NCBI RefSeq assembly: GCF_018847975.1 | Contig: NZ_CP072597.1 | Span: 372,001 to 436,000 of the forward strand | Source of the DNA: Lysobacter sp. K5869 | GTDB taxonomy: Bacteria; Pseudomonadota; Gammaproteobacteria; Xanthomonadales; Xanthomonadaceae | DNA: 64,000 nucleotides | Direction of reading: 5' to 3' | Shown here: positions 43,792 to 54,613 of the stretch, piece after piece | Position numbering within the stretch: position 1 is the first letter of the stretch | Layout of the letters: every line of letters begins with the position of its first letter | Position numbers and translations under genes: made by a program | Notes under the pieces: model-generated | The model's database searches: none | The model's input: only the letters and a program-made list of their open reading frames with translations | What the model was told of the DNA's origin: nothing

Positions 43792-44157
43792 ATGGACATC
43801 CAGCGCATCGCCGACCGCTACGTCGAACTGTGCCGCGCCGGCGAGCACGCCCAGATCCAGGACGAACTCTACGCCGACGACGCCGTCAGCATCGAAGCGC
43901 CCGGCAACCAGTCCGGCCCGCTCGGCAACGTCGAAGGCTTGGAGGCGATCCGCGAGAAGGGCCGCAAGTTCATGGACGACGTGGTCGAAATCCACAGCAG
44001 CTGGTGCAGCGACCCGGTCGTCGGCGGCGATTGGTTCACCCTCGCCATGGGCATCGACGCCACCTACAAGAGCATGGGCCGCATGCCGATGTCCGAAGTC
44101 GCGGTGTACAAGGTGCGCGACGGCAAGATCGTGCACGAGCAGTTCTTCTACGGCTGA
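43792..44157 (+). CDS. SnoaL-like/NTF2-like protein
   Basis: The 121-residue protein fits the SnoaL-type fold: IADRYVELCRAGEHAQIQDELYADDAVSIEAPG, a metal- or substrate-facing SSWCSDPVVGG, and a terminal VAVYKVRDGKIVHEQFFYG strand pair that is characteristic of the group. Functions include polyketide cyclisation, ketosteroid isomerisation and general binding; none can be chosen here. GGAG lies 7 bases before the ATG. No operon partner. Confidence 0.85.
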   Translation: MDIQRIADRYVELCRAGEHAQIQDELYADDAVSIEAPGNQSGPLGNVEGLEAIREKGRKFMDDVVEIHSSWCSDPVVGGDWFTLAMGIDATYKSMGRMPMSEVAVYKVRDGKIVHEQFFYG

Positions 44158-44193
44158 GGCACCCAGCGCGAACGGTACGTCACGGTGCGCCGC

Positions 44194-44679
44194 TTAGCCG
44201 AACACTAGTGCGATAACGCCGAGAACCAGGATGAGCAGCGTCGCCGGCAGCCATGCCAAGACCACCGCGATGAGCGCGTGCCAGGCCGGCCGCAACGCGC
44301 CTCCCGCGCTTCGATGCGCGCGCCAGGAGGCCCGTTGCGTCATCGCTACGCCCCAGGCCAACAGCGGCTGCAACAATGCGACCATCAGTGCCGCCAGCGC
44401 TATCGATTCTGCTTCCATCAAGGTTGCGATCGCGACCGCCGCGAAGGCTAACGGCGACGCCCACAACACCACCACGGACAGGCCGATGAGCGTGTTCGCC
44501 CGCGAGCTACGCCGCAAGGAGCGCAGATTCCAGCACAGCATCAATGCGCCGGCGAGCAGGCCGCCGAAGAGGCTGGCGACGCCGATCTGTTCGGCGCCGA
44601 ACAGCCGGGAAGCTGACGATGCGCGCGGATCGTCCGCCACCTCGGTCTTGGGCGCAGACCAGATGTCGTGCTCGCTCAA
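44194..44679 (-). CDS. Small membrane protein of unknown function (second of a pair)
   Basis: The 161-residue protein has about four transmembrane helices (GVASLFGGLLAGALMLCWN; LIGLSVVVLWASPLAFAAVAIA; LAALMVALLQPLLAWGVAM; VVLAWLPATLLILVLGVI). It starts at a TTG that overlaps the stop of the preceding gene by four bases (TTGA), indicating translational coupling. Its first helices (ASL...AG...M...N.R) resemble those of the upstream gene, so the pair may be duplicated paralogues. No family recognised. Confidence 0.65.
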   Translation of the reverse strand: MSEHDIWSAPKTEVADDPRASSASRLFGAEQIGVASLFGGLLAGALMLCWNLRSLRRSSRANTLIGLSVVVLWASPLAFAAVAIATLMEAESIALAALMVALLQPLLAWGVAMTQRASWRAHRSAGGALRPAWHALIAVVLAWLPATLLILVLGVIALVFG

Positions 44680-45185
44680 GCACGCACCCCGGCCGCGAGC
44701 CCGGCCAAGAACGCGGGCGCCAGCAGATAGATAAGTAGCAACGCCATCGCGACAATGGAAACGATACAGGCCGCCCACCATGAGCTCCGCGGCAAACCGC
44801 GCCGGCGACGGGCCTGCAATTCGTCGCCCTGGAGGATATAGCCGACGGCCATGACGGCCGCAGCCTGCAGCGCCAACAACGCGCCCATCTGCAACGGCAC
44901 TCGCTGCGGATCATGGTTGTAGCTAATGGCCATCGCCCCGTAATCGACGAACGCCACCGTCGGAGCGATCAGCAGCGCCGCCATCGCAAACGAGAACCAT
45001 GCCCAGCCACGATTGCCGCGTGCGCGGTAGTTCAGCGCAATCATCCACACGCCGGCGACCGGCGTCGCCAGTAGGCTCGCCACGAACATGGCTCTGAGCG
45101 TGAACCAGGGCAACGACGAATGCGTGGCGGGGTCGAGCGCGGCGACCGCCGGATCGATTCCCTTGGCGTAAACGTCATCTTCCAT
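44676..45185 (-). CDS. Small membrane protein of unknown function (first of a pair)
   Basis: The 169-residue protein has about four transmembrane helices (MFVASLLATPVAGVWMIAL; WFSFAMAALLIAPTVAFVDYG; LLALQAAAVMAVGYILQG; CIVSIVAMALLLIYLLAPAFL). The ATG at 45185 is preceded by GGGG; the longer frame is less plausible. It is coupled by overlap to a similar membrane protein gene downstream. It lies downstream of rpoD but is separated from it by a terminator. Confidence 0.68.
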   Translation of the reverse strand: MEDDVYAKGIDPAVAALDPATHSSLPWFTLRAMFVASLLATPVAGVWMIALNYRARGNRGWAWFSFAMAALLIAPTVAFVDYGAMAISYNHDPQRVPLQMGALLALQAAAVMAVGYILQGDELQARRRRGLPRSSWWAACIVSIVAMALLLIYLLAPAFLAGLAAGVRA

Positions 45186-45253
45186 GCACGCCCCTTTGCG
45201 GCCGTACCGTCTGCGCAGCGAAGATAACACCGCCCCGGGTAAATGGCCCAAAC

Positions 45254-45283
45254 GAAACAGGCCCCGCGAGCGGGGCCTGTTTC
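45254..45283 (-). terminator. Terminator after rpoD
   Basis: A 14-bp perfect stem (GAAACAGGCCCCGC and complement) with a tiny loop, 26 bases beyond the rpoD stop; on the minus strand it is followed by a short T-containing tail. High stem stability makes it a good intrinsic terminator. Confidence 0.8.
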
Positions 45284-45308
45284 TTCGTACGCGGACTCGC
45301 CCGACCGA

Positions 45309-47177
<1,869 letters not shown>

Positions 47178-47269
47178 GGGCTGCGCCACCGCGCTTTGAG
47201 GGTAGGGAACGCTCCAGTATATCAGGTCCGGCGCCCCCGACCCGGACAATGCGGGGGCGGCGGGCCGGA

Positions 47270-47710
47270 TCAGGACCGGAGGAGGAAAGTGACCGGGCCG
47301 TCGTTGACCAGGCTGACGACCATATGGGCGCCGAAGCGGCCGGTTTCCACCCCTCCTGCATGACGTTGCCGACAGGTTTCGAGCAAACGGTTGAATAGCG
47401 GTTCAGCCAGCCCCGGCGCGGCCGCGGTGCTGAAGCCCGGGCGCATGCCGCTGCTGGTGTCGGCCGCCAGGGTGAACTGGCTGACCAGCAGCAGCCCGCC
47501 GCCGGTGTCCGCCAGCCCCCGGTTCATGCGACCGGCCTCATCGGCGAATACACGGTATCCGAGCAGACGTTCGGCCATCCGCGCGATCTGCGCCTCGCCG
47601 TCGCCCGGTTCGACCCCGACCAGGGCCAGCAACCCCGGCCCGATCGCCCCGACCGTTTCGCCGTCGACCGTCACCCGCGCCTCGCTCACCCGCTGGATCA
47701 AGCTCAGCAT
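47270..47710 (-). CDS. dtd: D-aminoacyl-tRNA deacylase
   Basis: The 146-residue protein has the family-defining motifs SQFTLAAD (around 77-84) and [15 protein letters not shown] (around 127-141), the cross-subunit Gly-cisPro neighbourhood of DTD. It hydrolyses D-amino acids (and glycine on tRNA-Ala) from mischarged tRNAs in the cytoplasm. Length matches the family. It lies just upstream of rpoD on the same strand. Confidence 0.97.
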   Translation of the reverse strand: MLSLIQRVSEARVTVDGETVGAIGPGLLALVGVEPGDGEAQIARMAERLLGYRVFADEAGRMNRGLADTGGGLLLVSQFTLAADTSSGMRPGFSTAAAPGLAEPLFNRLLETCRQRHAGGVETGRFGAHMVVSLVNDGPVTFLLRS

Positions 47711-47844
47711 GCCGCCGCACCGCCTCTAAGTTCAGGGATCGCCAGTGTACGGCCTGCAACGCGCTGGCTACGGCGGCCTTCGTTCGCATTCGCCGCCGCG
47801 CCCGCGCGAACCCCGGCGTGGGCGCGGCGGCTACACTCGCCGGC

Positions 47845-48792
47845 ATGAGCCCCGCCACCGCCCGCGCCGCCGCCCGCGTCCTGTATTTCTTCGCCAGCCT
47901 GATCGGCCGCCTGCCGTGGTCCTGGCAGCAACGCCTGGGCGACGCGGTGGCCTCGGTCTGGCAGCGCCGCGACGGGCGCGAGGCGCGAGTGGCCCGGGTC
48001 AACCTGAGCCTGGCCTACCCCGAGCTGCTGCCGGCCGAGCGCGAGCAGTGGCAGCAGGCGATCGTGCGCACCACGGCGCGGCAAGCGGTGGAAACCGTGC
48101 GCCTGTGGACCCGCCCGCACGCCGAAAACCTCGGCCTGCTGCGCGAGCAGCACGGCACCGAGCTGTTCGACGCCGCCCTGGCCGCGGGCAAGGGGCTGAT
48201 CGTGGCCGCGCCGCATTACGGCAACTGGGAGCTGCTGAACCAATGGCTGGCGATGCGCACGCCGCTGGCGATCCTGTACAAGCCGCCGGAGTCGCCGGTC
48301 GGCGAGGCGTTCTTGAACCTCGTGCGCGCCGACACCGACGCCGAGCGGGTGACCCAGGTGCGCGCCGAAGGCTCGGCGGTGCGCCAACTGTGGAAACGGC
48401 TCAGCGCCGGCGGCGTGGTCGGCATCCTGCCCGACCAGCAGCCCAAGGCCGGCGACGGCGAGTTCGCGCCGTTCTTCGGCGTGCAGGCGCTGACCATGAC
48501 CCTGCTCGGCCGGCTCGCCGAACGCACCGGCGCGACCGTGCTGTTCTGCTATTGCGAACGCATCGACCAGCATCCCGACGGGCCGGGCTTCGCCCTGCGC
48601 ATCGAAGCCGCGCCCGACGGCATCGCCGACGCCGACCCGCGCCGCGCCTGCGCCGCGCTCAACCAAGCGGTGGAACGCATCGCCCGGCGCGATCCGGCGC
48701 AGTACCAGTGGACGTACAAGCGCTACACCCTGCGTCCGTCCGGCGACGGGCGCGACAATCCGTATCGGTCGATCGAAACCGACCGTCGCTGA
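47845..48792 (+). CDS. Lipid A biosynthesis lauroyl/acyltransferase (LpxL/HtrB family)
   Basis: The 315-residue protein has an N-terminal membrane anchor and the acyltransferase active-site motif H-x4-E at H124-E129 (HYGNWE), then GILPDQQPK and FFGVQALT, typical of LpxL/LpxM enzymes. It transfers an acyl chain to the Kdo2-lipid A precursor on the inner face of the inner membrane. The ATG at 47845 is used; an upstream GTG would add nine residues. It heads a run of envelope genes. Confidence 0.93.
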   Translation: MSPATARAAARVLYFFASLIGRLPWSWQQRLGDAVASVWQRRDGREARVARVNLSLAYPELLPAEREQWQQAIVRTTARQAVETVRLWTRPHAENLGLLREQHGTELFDAALAAGKGLIVAAPHYGNWELLNQWLAMRTPLAILYKPPESPVGEAFLNLVRADTDAERVTQVRAEGSAVRQLWKRLSAGGVVGILPDQQPKAGDGEFAPFFGVQALTMTLLGRLAERTGATVLFCYCERIDQHPDGPGFALRIEAAPDGIADADPRRACAALNQAVERIARRDPAQYQWTYKRYTLRPSGDGRDNPYRSIETDRR

Positions 48793-48927
48793 GCCGAACC
48801 GCCCGCGCCAGCGCGCGCGAGCCGGCTCGCGACGCCCGCGCGCGGACGCGAGCGATCCGCCGCGCGACGGAAGCCGCGCACGCATTCGCCCCGCTACACT
48901 GCGGAAGAACCTCGCCTCGACCGCACG

Positions 48928-49608
48928 ATGACGCCCACACCGCCCGGCTCCGATCCCGCAACGCCGTCGCCGCCCGCCGCCGACGGCGTCGCCGCGCACG
49001 AACCGCAACCGGCGACGACGGCCGAGCCAACGCAAGCGCAGCCGACGACGGCCGCCGAACCGATGCAAACGCAGCCGGCCGCGACCGAACCGCCACGCCA
49101 CGCCGACGCGCCGGCCGAACCGCCCGCGCCGCAAGACGGCTGGCAGCGCCTGCCCGCGCGCGCGATCCCGCTGTGCACGATCGACATCAGCCTGTCGCTG
49201 GCGGTGGTGTTCGCGATCGCCGCGGTGATCGTCGGCGTGCTCAGCCTGGGCCGCCACAGCGGACTCGCCAGCGGCCTCATCGGCGCGCTGTTCGGCGCCG
49301 GCATCGGCATGTGGATCGGCTTTCGCCGTTACCGCAACACCTTGTGGAAACTCGACGCGCACGGCTTCGCGGTGCGCCGCGGCGTGGCCTGGCAGCGCGA
49401 GACCACGGTGCCGCTGACCCGGGTCCAGCACCTCGACCTCAAGCACGGCCCGCTGCAGCGCATGCGCCGGTTGGCGACGCTGGTGGTGCACACCGCCGGC
49501 ACTCGCCACAGTTCGGTGGCGATCGACCATCTCGACGCCGACGACGCCCAGCGCCTGCGCGAGCGCCTCGGCCGCCAGCTCGATCTCGAAGACGACGAGG
49601 CCCGATGA
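48928..49608 (+). CDS. Membrane protein with bacterial PH domain (YdbS-like)
   Basis: The 226-residue protein starts with a ~70-residue disordered, Pro/Ala/Thr-rich cytoplasmic segment, then two transmembrane helices (SLSLAVVFAIAAVIVGVLSL; LIGALFGAGIGMWIGF), then a bPH2 domain (LDAHGFAVRRGVAWQRETTVPLTRVQHLDLKHGPLQR). It resembles Bacillus YdbS. The stop overlaps the start of a YdbT-like gene (ATGA), a conserved gene pair. In Bacillus the pair confers resistance to certain antimicrobial peptides; by analogy an envelope-defence role is possible here. Confidence 0.87.
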   Translation: MTPTPPGSDPATPSPPAADGVAAHEPQPATTAEPTQAQPTTAAEPMQTQPAATEPPRHADAPAEPPAPQDGWQRLPARAIPLCTIDISLSLAVVFAIAAVIVGVLSLGRHSGLASGLIGALFGAGIGMWIGFRRYRNTLWKLDAHGFAVRRGVAWQRETTVPLTRVQHLDLKHGPLQRMRRLATLVVHTAGTRHSSVAIDHLDADDAQRLRERLGRQLDLEDDEAR

Positions 49609-51119
49609 GCGCGCCCGCGCCCGTCGAGGACATCGCATCCGCCGCCGGCGAACCGGTCGCCGACCGCCGCCTGCATCCGATGTCGTGGCTGTTCGTGCTG
49701 GTGCAGAACCTCAAGCACTACATCCTGCCGCTGCTGGCCGTGATCTTCATCGGCGGCGGCGACCGCAACGAGTTGTGGTCGCTGATCAGCGTCGGCCTGC
49801 TGGTGCTGTTCTCGCTGTGGCAGTACTTCACCTATCGCTACGGCGTCGGCGGCAACGGGCTGGTGGTGCGCAGCGGGCTGCTCAACCGCAGCCTGCGGGT
49901 GATTCCGTTCGTGCGCATCCAGAACGTGGCCGTGCACCAGACCGTGCTGCACCGCCTGTTCGGCGTCGCCGAGGTGCGGATGGAATCGGCCGGCGGCAAA
50001 GAGCCCGAGGCGCAGATGCGCGTGCTCAAGCTGGCCGACGCGCTGGCGCTGGAAACCCTGGTGCGGCGTCGCGGCGCCGATCCCGCGCAGGCCGCGGAAG
50101 ACCGCGCCGAAAGCCTGCTGCGGCTGACGCCCGCGGATGTATTGCGGTTGGGCCTGGTGTCCAACGGCGGCCTGGTGCTGGCCGGCGCGGGCCTCGCCAC
50201 GGTGATGCAATATGGACCCGACGTCAGCCGCCGCCTGACCGAACGGACGCTGCGCGGCGGCGCGCATTGGCTGTTCGGCCGGGTCGAGGGCTATCACTTC
50301 GACACCACCGGCTACGCGCTGCTGGCCGTGGCCGGCATCCTCGCCGTCGCCGCCGCGCTCAAGGGCTTGTCGGTGGCGCTAGCGCTGCTGCGCTATTACG
50401 GCTTCGAACTGAGCGAACAAGGCCGCCGCCTCACCGCCGAGCGCGGCCTGCTCGCGCGCTGGCGCACCACGGTGCCGCGCCGGCGCATCCAGGCGTGGAC
50501 GCTGGAAGAAGGCGTGCTGCACCGCTTGCTGCGTCGGCGCCGGCTGGCGGTGGACACGGTCGGCGCGGACGAACACGAGGAAGGCCGCGCGCTCAAGGAA
50601 CTCGCGCCGATCGCCACGCCGGCGGTGTGCGACGGGCTGATCGCGCATCTGCTGCCGCACGCGCGCTGGGACGCGCTGCACTGGCGGCCGCTGCCGAAGG
50701 CGGTGTGGTGGCGCTTGTTCCTGCCCGATCTGCCGTGGACGCTGCTGGCGGCGTTCGTCGGTTACTGGCATCTGGGCGAATGGAGCCTGCTCGCGCTGCT
50801 GTGGCTGCCGTGGGCGGCGTTCAAGGCGCAGCGGCGCGCGCGGCGCATGGGCTATGCGATGGACGCCGAACTGGTCGCGGTGCGCGAAGGTTGGTGGCAC
50901 CGCCACTGGCGCTTCGCCGAGTTCGACAAGCTGCAGGCCTTGCAGATCACCCGCTCGCCCCTGGACCGCCGCTGCGGGACGGCGACGCTGTGGCTGGACA
51001 CCGCCGGCGCGGGCGCGCTCGCGGCGCCGCTGCGGATCCGGTTCTTGCCGGTGGACGATGCGCGGGCGCTGTACGAGCGGTTGGCGGCGTCGTTGGCGAA
51101 GCGGCCGTTGCGGTGGTGA
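49605..51119 (+). CDS. Large membrane protein with bacterial PH domains (YdbT-like)
   Basis: The 504-residue protein has several transmembrane helices in pairs and at least two bPH2 repeats: GGNGLVVRSGLLNRSLRVIPFVRIQNVAVHQTVLHR near 75-110, and RRLTAERGLLARWRTTVPRRRIQAWTLEEGVLHR near 275-310. A third, degenerate one lies near the C-terminus. This is the YdbT layout. It overlaps the YdbS-like gene and must be co-translated. A REP palindrome follows. Confidence 0.87.
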   Translation: MSAPAPVEDIASAAGEPVADRRLHPMSWLFVLVQNLKHYILPLLAVIFIGGGDRNELWSLISVGLLVLFSLWQYFTYRYGVGGNGLVVRSGLLNRSLRVIPFVRIQNVAVHQTVLHRLFGVAEVRMESAGGKEPEAQMRVLKLADALALETLVRRRGADPAQAAEDRAESLLRLTPADVLRLGLVSNGGLVLAGAGLATVMQYGPDVSRRLTERTLRGGAHWLFGRVEGYHFDTTGYALLAVAGILAVAAALKGLSVALALLRYYGFELSEQGRRLTAERGLLARWRTTVPRRRIQAWTLEEGVLHRLLRRRRLAVDTVGADEHEEGRALKELAPIATPAVCDGLIAHLLPHARWDALHWRPLPKAVWWRLFLPDLPWTLLAAFVGYWHLGEWSLLALLWLPWAAFKAQRRARRMGYAMDAELVAVREGWWHRHWRFAEFDKLQALQITRSPLDRRCGTATLWLDTAGAGALAAPLRIRFLPVDDARALYERLAASLAKRPLRW

Positions 51120-51157
51120 GGGCGTCGCGGGGTTGATGCTTTCGCCGTGGGTGTTTT

Positions 51158-51224
51158 TCGCGGTCGCAGCTTACGCAGCTCCTACAGGGGCTTGGTGTAG
51201 GAGCTGCGTAAGCTGCGACCGCGA
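51158..51224. repeat. REP palindrome (GTAGGAGC type)
   Basis: Perfect 28-bp arms (51158-51185 and 51197-51224) around an 11-base loop; the right arm begins GTAGGAGCTGCGTAAGC. Same family as the repeat at 43571-43653. It lies after the YdbT-like gene and before the convergent transferase gene. Confidence 0.88.
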
Positions 51225-51263
51225 CAATTCACCCGCGACGAAATCGGCCCAACCGAAAACCCC

Positions 51264-52334
51264 TCAGGCGCCCGGCCCCCAATACCCCAGTTCGCGCCGG
51301 ATCTGCAGCCCGCGAAACCACGCCGACAGCGGCTTGCCGCGCAAGGCGCCGAGCTTGCCCGCGAGCAAATCCTCCGTCGCCGCGATCACCCGCTGCGAGG
51401 ACAAACCGTCGCGATACGGATGGATCGCATCGGCGTACGCGTCGATCGCGGCCTGCAGCTGCGGCGTCGGCGCGAACGCCTGCGCCAGGCGCTGTTCGAG
51501 CTGCGCCGGATCGTCGAAATCGATCATGTGCGGCTTCGGCGCGCGATTGCGGAAGGTCACCACCGGCTTGCGCTGGACCACGAATTCGGACACCACCGAG
51601 GTCGTATCCGCCACCAACACATCGGCCGCGCGCTGCGCGGCGATCAGCGCTTCGGTCTCGACGAACGCGGCGTTCGGCCCGGCCAGCGAGCGGTAGCGCT
51701 CGAACAGCTCCGGCGCGCACTTGGGGTGCAAGGTCAGCAACCAATAGCGCCGCCCCTCGGCGACCTGCGCGGCGATGGCGTCGAACAGATGCGGCGCCGC
51801 GCTCAACCGCTCGGTGAAGGTGGAAGCGAACATCGCCACCGGCCGCGCGCCGGCCGGCGCGCGCAAGGCCGCGGAGGCGCCGTCGTCGTCGCGGAACAGC
51901 GGATCGAGCTTGGGCCAGCCGGTTTCGACCACGGCGAAGTGGCCGGCCTGCGCGGCCAGTTCGCGGAACGGCGCGGTGGTCGCCGGCCCTTGCGTGCAAT
52001 ACAGATCGAACAGGCCGCGCACGCGGAAATGGCCGCGCGCGTCGGCGCGCTTTTCCACGTTGAAGCCATGGAACAACTGCACCTTGGCCCCGGCCACGAA
52101 CGGCGGCACCCAATTGGCCGCGCTGAACACCGCGCGCGGCTTCAGCGCCACCGCCGCGCGCAAGCCGGCGCGGCCGGATTCGAGCATGCGCACCGGCGCC
52201 GGCAGCGCCGAACCGGCGGCGCCGTCGGCGAACCAGGCGTGGGCGACGTGGCCGGCCTCGTGCAACGCCTGCGCCAGCGGCTGCAGGATCGGCAGCGCGT
52301 AGCGTTCGGTGGCGAAGAGCAGGTAGTCGGACAT
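51264..52334 (-). CDS. CDP-glycerol glycerophosphotransferase-like protein
   Basis: The 356-residue protein resembles TagF/TagB-type transferases: an N-terminal Rossmann-like half (YLLFATERYALPILQPLAQAL), VQLFHGFNVEK, the nucleotide-half motif LLTLHPKCAPELFERYRSL, and the conserved ADTTSVVSEF. It probably transfers a polyol-phosphate or sugar during surface polysaccharide or LPS decoration. No signal peptide. The ATG at 52334 excludes an Arg-rich upstream extension. It lies in an envelope gene group with a GT2 enzyme and an O-antigen ligase. Confidence 0.82.
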   Translation of the reverse strand: MSDYLLFATERYALPILQPLAQALHEAGHVAHAWFADGAAGSALPAPVRMLESGRAGLRAAVALKPRAVFSAANWVPPFVAGAKVQLFHGFNVEKRADARGHFRVRGLFDLYCTQGPATTAPFRELAAQAGHFAVVETGWPKLDPLFRDDDGASAALRAPAGARPVAMFASTFTERLSAAPHLFDAIAAQVAEGRRYWLLTLHPKCAPELFERYRSLAGPNAAFVETEALIAAQRAADVLVADTTSVVSEFVVQRKPVVTFRNRAPKPHMIDFDDPAQLEQRLAQAFAPTPQLQAAIDAYADAIHPYRDGLSSQRVIAATEDLLAGKLGALRGKPLSAWFRGLQIRRELGYWGPGA

Positions 52335-52477
52335 GGCGGCGGCGCGGAAGAGTCGAGAAACGAGTGTAGAGGAACGAGGAACGAGCGGATGCGTCCGCCA
52401 GCCGACTCGTTCCTCTCCACTCGTTCCTGCCCCAAGCGTTATGCTCGCGCCCAAGCCGCCCCCGCCGGACCGCCGCC

Positions 52478-53317
52478 ATCGACCTGCCCCCGCCCCCGCC
52501 CGCGCCGACCGATCCCGCCGCCCGCCCGCGGCTGTCGGCCTGCATCATCGCGTTCAACGAAGCCGACCGGATCGGCGATTGCCTGGCCTCGCTGGCGTTC
52601 TGCGACGAGATCGTGGTGGTGGATTCGCAATCCACCGACGCCACCGTCGCCCTCGCCCAGGCCGCCGGCGCGCGCGTGCTGCAGCGGCGCTTCGACGGCT
52701 TCCGCAGCCAGAAGCAGTTCGCGATCGAGCAAGCCGCGCACGATTGGGTGCTGTGCCTGGACGCCGACGAACGCGTCGGCGACGAATTGCGCGCCGCGAT
52801 CCTGGCCGCGCGTGAGCGCGGCTTCGGCGATGCCGCCGGTTACCGTTTCGCCCGCCTGTCCGAGTATTTCGGCCGCTTCCTGCGCCACGGCAACGCCTAT
52901 CCCGACCGCGTGCTGCGCCTGTTCGACCGCCGCCGCGGCGGTTGGCGCGGCAAGCGCGAAGTGCACGAAGCCGCCAGCGTCGACGGCGCGGTCGTCACGT
53001 TGCGCGGCGATCTGATCCATTACCCGTACCGCTCGCTGCAACAGCAGCTGGCCAAAACCGAACGCTATGCGCGGATGATGGCCGAGCACGAGCACGCGCG
53101 CGGCAAGCGCGCGACCCTGGCCAAGCTGGTGCTGGCGCCGGCGTGGCGGTTCTGGCGCGGCTATCTGTTGCGCGGCGGCTTCCGCGACGGCTGGCACGGG
53201 CTGGTCTACGCCTATGTGCGCGCCAACTACGTGCGGCAGAAGACGATCATGCTGTGGATGCTCGGCAACGGTCAGCCGGTGACCACGCCCGAGCGCAAGG
53301 ACGGCGGCGCGGACTGA
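52478..53317 (+). CDS. Glycosyltransferase family 2 (LPS core type), start uncertain
   Basis: Starting from CIIAFNEADRIGDCLASL, the chain has the GT-A motif VVVDSQSTDAT and the DXD-type LCLDADERV, followed by an acceptor domain with KREVHEAASV and HYPYRSL, resembling WaaE/KdtX-type LPS core beta-1,4-glucosyltransferases. Problem: in this frame there is no ATG, GTG or TTG before the conserved CIIAFNE. The first is a GTG at 52613, inside the fold. The true start may be a rare codon (ATC 52478 or CTG 52484), or a frameshift may lie in the C-rich tract near 52487-52505 connecting to an ATG at 52441. Confidence 0.8.
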   Translation: MDLPPPPPAPTDPAARPRLSACIIAFNEADRIGDCLASLAFCDEIVVVDSQSTDATVALAQAAGARVLQRRFDGFRSQKQFAIEQAAHDWVLCLDADERVGDELRAAILAARERGFGDAAGYRFARLSEYFGRFLRHGNAYPDRVLRLFDRRRGGWRGKREVHEAASVDGAVVTLRGDLIHYPYRSLQQQLAKTERYARMMAEHEHARGKRATLAKLVLAPAWRFWRGYLLRGGFRDGWHGLVYAYVRANYVRQKTIMLWMLGNGQPVTTPERKDGGAD

Positions 53318-53327
53318 GCGCCGCGGC

Positions 53328-54602
53328 TCACTGCGGGCCGCTTTCGCGTTCGATCAGGGCGAAGCCGTACAGCACGCCGACGGCGACGGCGTAGAACGAG
53401 GCGATCAGTTGGTGGGCGAACATCGACTGGGTCAGGCCGCAGGCGATGTAGGCCAGCACCAGCACCAGCCCCGCCAGCGCGCTGCTGCGCGCGCGGCCGG
53501 CGCTCAGCGCGCGCAAGCGGCGCGCGAACAACGCCAGCGGCACCAGATAGATCGCCAGGATCGCCAACAGCCCCGGCACGCCCATCGTCGCCGCCCATTC
53601 GAACGCGTCGCTGTGGGCGTGGCCGAGCTTGCAGAAGCCGACCCGCGGCGCCGGCGGCGCGCATTGCGGCGTCGCCATCACCACGGTCTCGAACCGGCCG
53701 ACGCCGACGCCGGCCAGCGGATGCTCGGCGAAGGTGTCGCCGGCCAGTTCCAGCAAGGTCATGCGCGCGCCCAGCGAGGACTCGTAGTCGCCGCCGCGCT
53801 GAACCCGGTCCATGTCCGACACCAGCTCGGTCAGGCGGATCTGCTGCGCCAGCGGCGCGATCCAGTGGCTCGCCGCCACCATCAGCAGCAGCGCCGCCAA
53901 CACCGCCCACGACAGCTTGCGCGCGCGTCCGCCGCTGACGATCAACGCCACCAGCAGCACGATCGCCAACGCCGGCCACACCCCGCGGCTGCCGCTGAGG
54001 ATCACCGCGCCCACGCCGAGCGCGCAGGCCAGCGCGGTCCACAGCAATTCGCCCGGCGGACGCGCGAACACCGCCAGCACGATCAGCGCGATCAGCGCAT
54101 CGGCGAACACGATCGCGTTGGCGGTCCAGCCCAAGGCGCGCTCGGTGCCGGTCGAGACCTGATACAGCGCCAGCACGAACGCGCCGGCCATGCCGAACAG
54201 CGCGCCGCGCCACAGCCAGCGCCGCGACGGCCGCCACGCGTAGATCAGCACGGCGAAGAACGGCGCCGCCAGCAGCCGCAGGCGGTTGTCGGCCTCGCGC
54301 CAGCGCACGTCGAAGTGGAATTTGGAGAACAGCACCACGACCGCCGCCAATACCGCCATCGCCAGCAGCCAGCGGTTCTCGCGCCCGACCTCGCGCCAGC
54401 CGCGCGCGAACGCCGACGGCGCCAGGGCGAAGGCGATCAGCGCCAGCGCGGCGAACGGCGTCAGCCCCCACGGCGTGGACAACAGCAGCGCGGGCAGCAG
54501 GAACAGGCCGGCCTGCAACAGGCGCAGCGCCAGCCGCTCGCGCGACGCGGCGGGGCCGGCGTCGGCCGGCGGAATCGACGGGGTGGAAGGCAATGCGGGC
54601 AC
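53328..54602 (-). CDS. O-antigen ligase family protein
   Basis: The 424-residue polytopic protein has 10-12 transmembrane helices. The Wzy_C/O-antigen-ligase segment follows: a large periplasmic loop containing GARMTLLELAGDTFAEHPLAGVGVGRFE and then HAHSDAFEWAATMGVPGLL, with the conserved His expected in the ligase site. It joins undecaprenyl-linked glycan to lipid A-core on the periplasmic face. The start is a GTG at 54602, just after the upstream gene's stop, so the two are probably co-translated. Confidence 0.9.
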   Translation of the reverse strand: MPALPSTPSIPPADAGPAASRERLALRLLQAGLFLLPALLLSTPWGLTPFAALALIAFALAPSAFARGWREVGRENRWLLAMAVLAAVVVLFSKFHFDVRWREADNRLRLLAAPFFAVLIYAWRPSRRWLWRGALFGMAGAFVLALYQVSTGTERALGWTANAIVFADALIALIVLAVFARPPGELLWTALACALGVGAVILSGSRGVWPALAIVLLVALIVSGGRARKLSWAVLAALLLMVAASHWIAPLAQQIRLTELVSDMDRVQRGGDYESSLGARMTLLELAGDTFAEHPLAGVGVGRFETVVMATPQCAPPAPRVGFCKLGHAHSDAFEWAATMGVPGLLAILAIYLVPLALFARRLRALSAGRARSSALAGLVLVLAYIACGLTQSMFAHQLIASFYAVAVGVLYGFALIERESGPQ

Positions 54603-54613
54603 TCTCGATCCCG

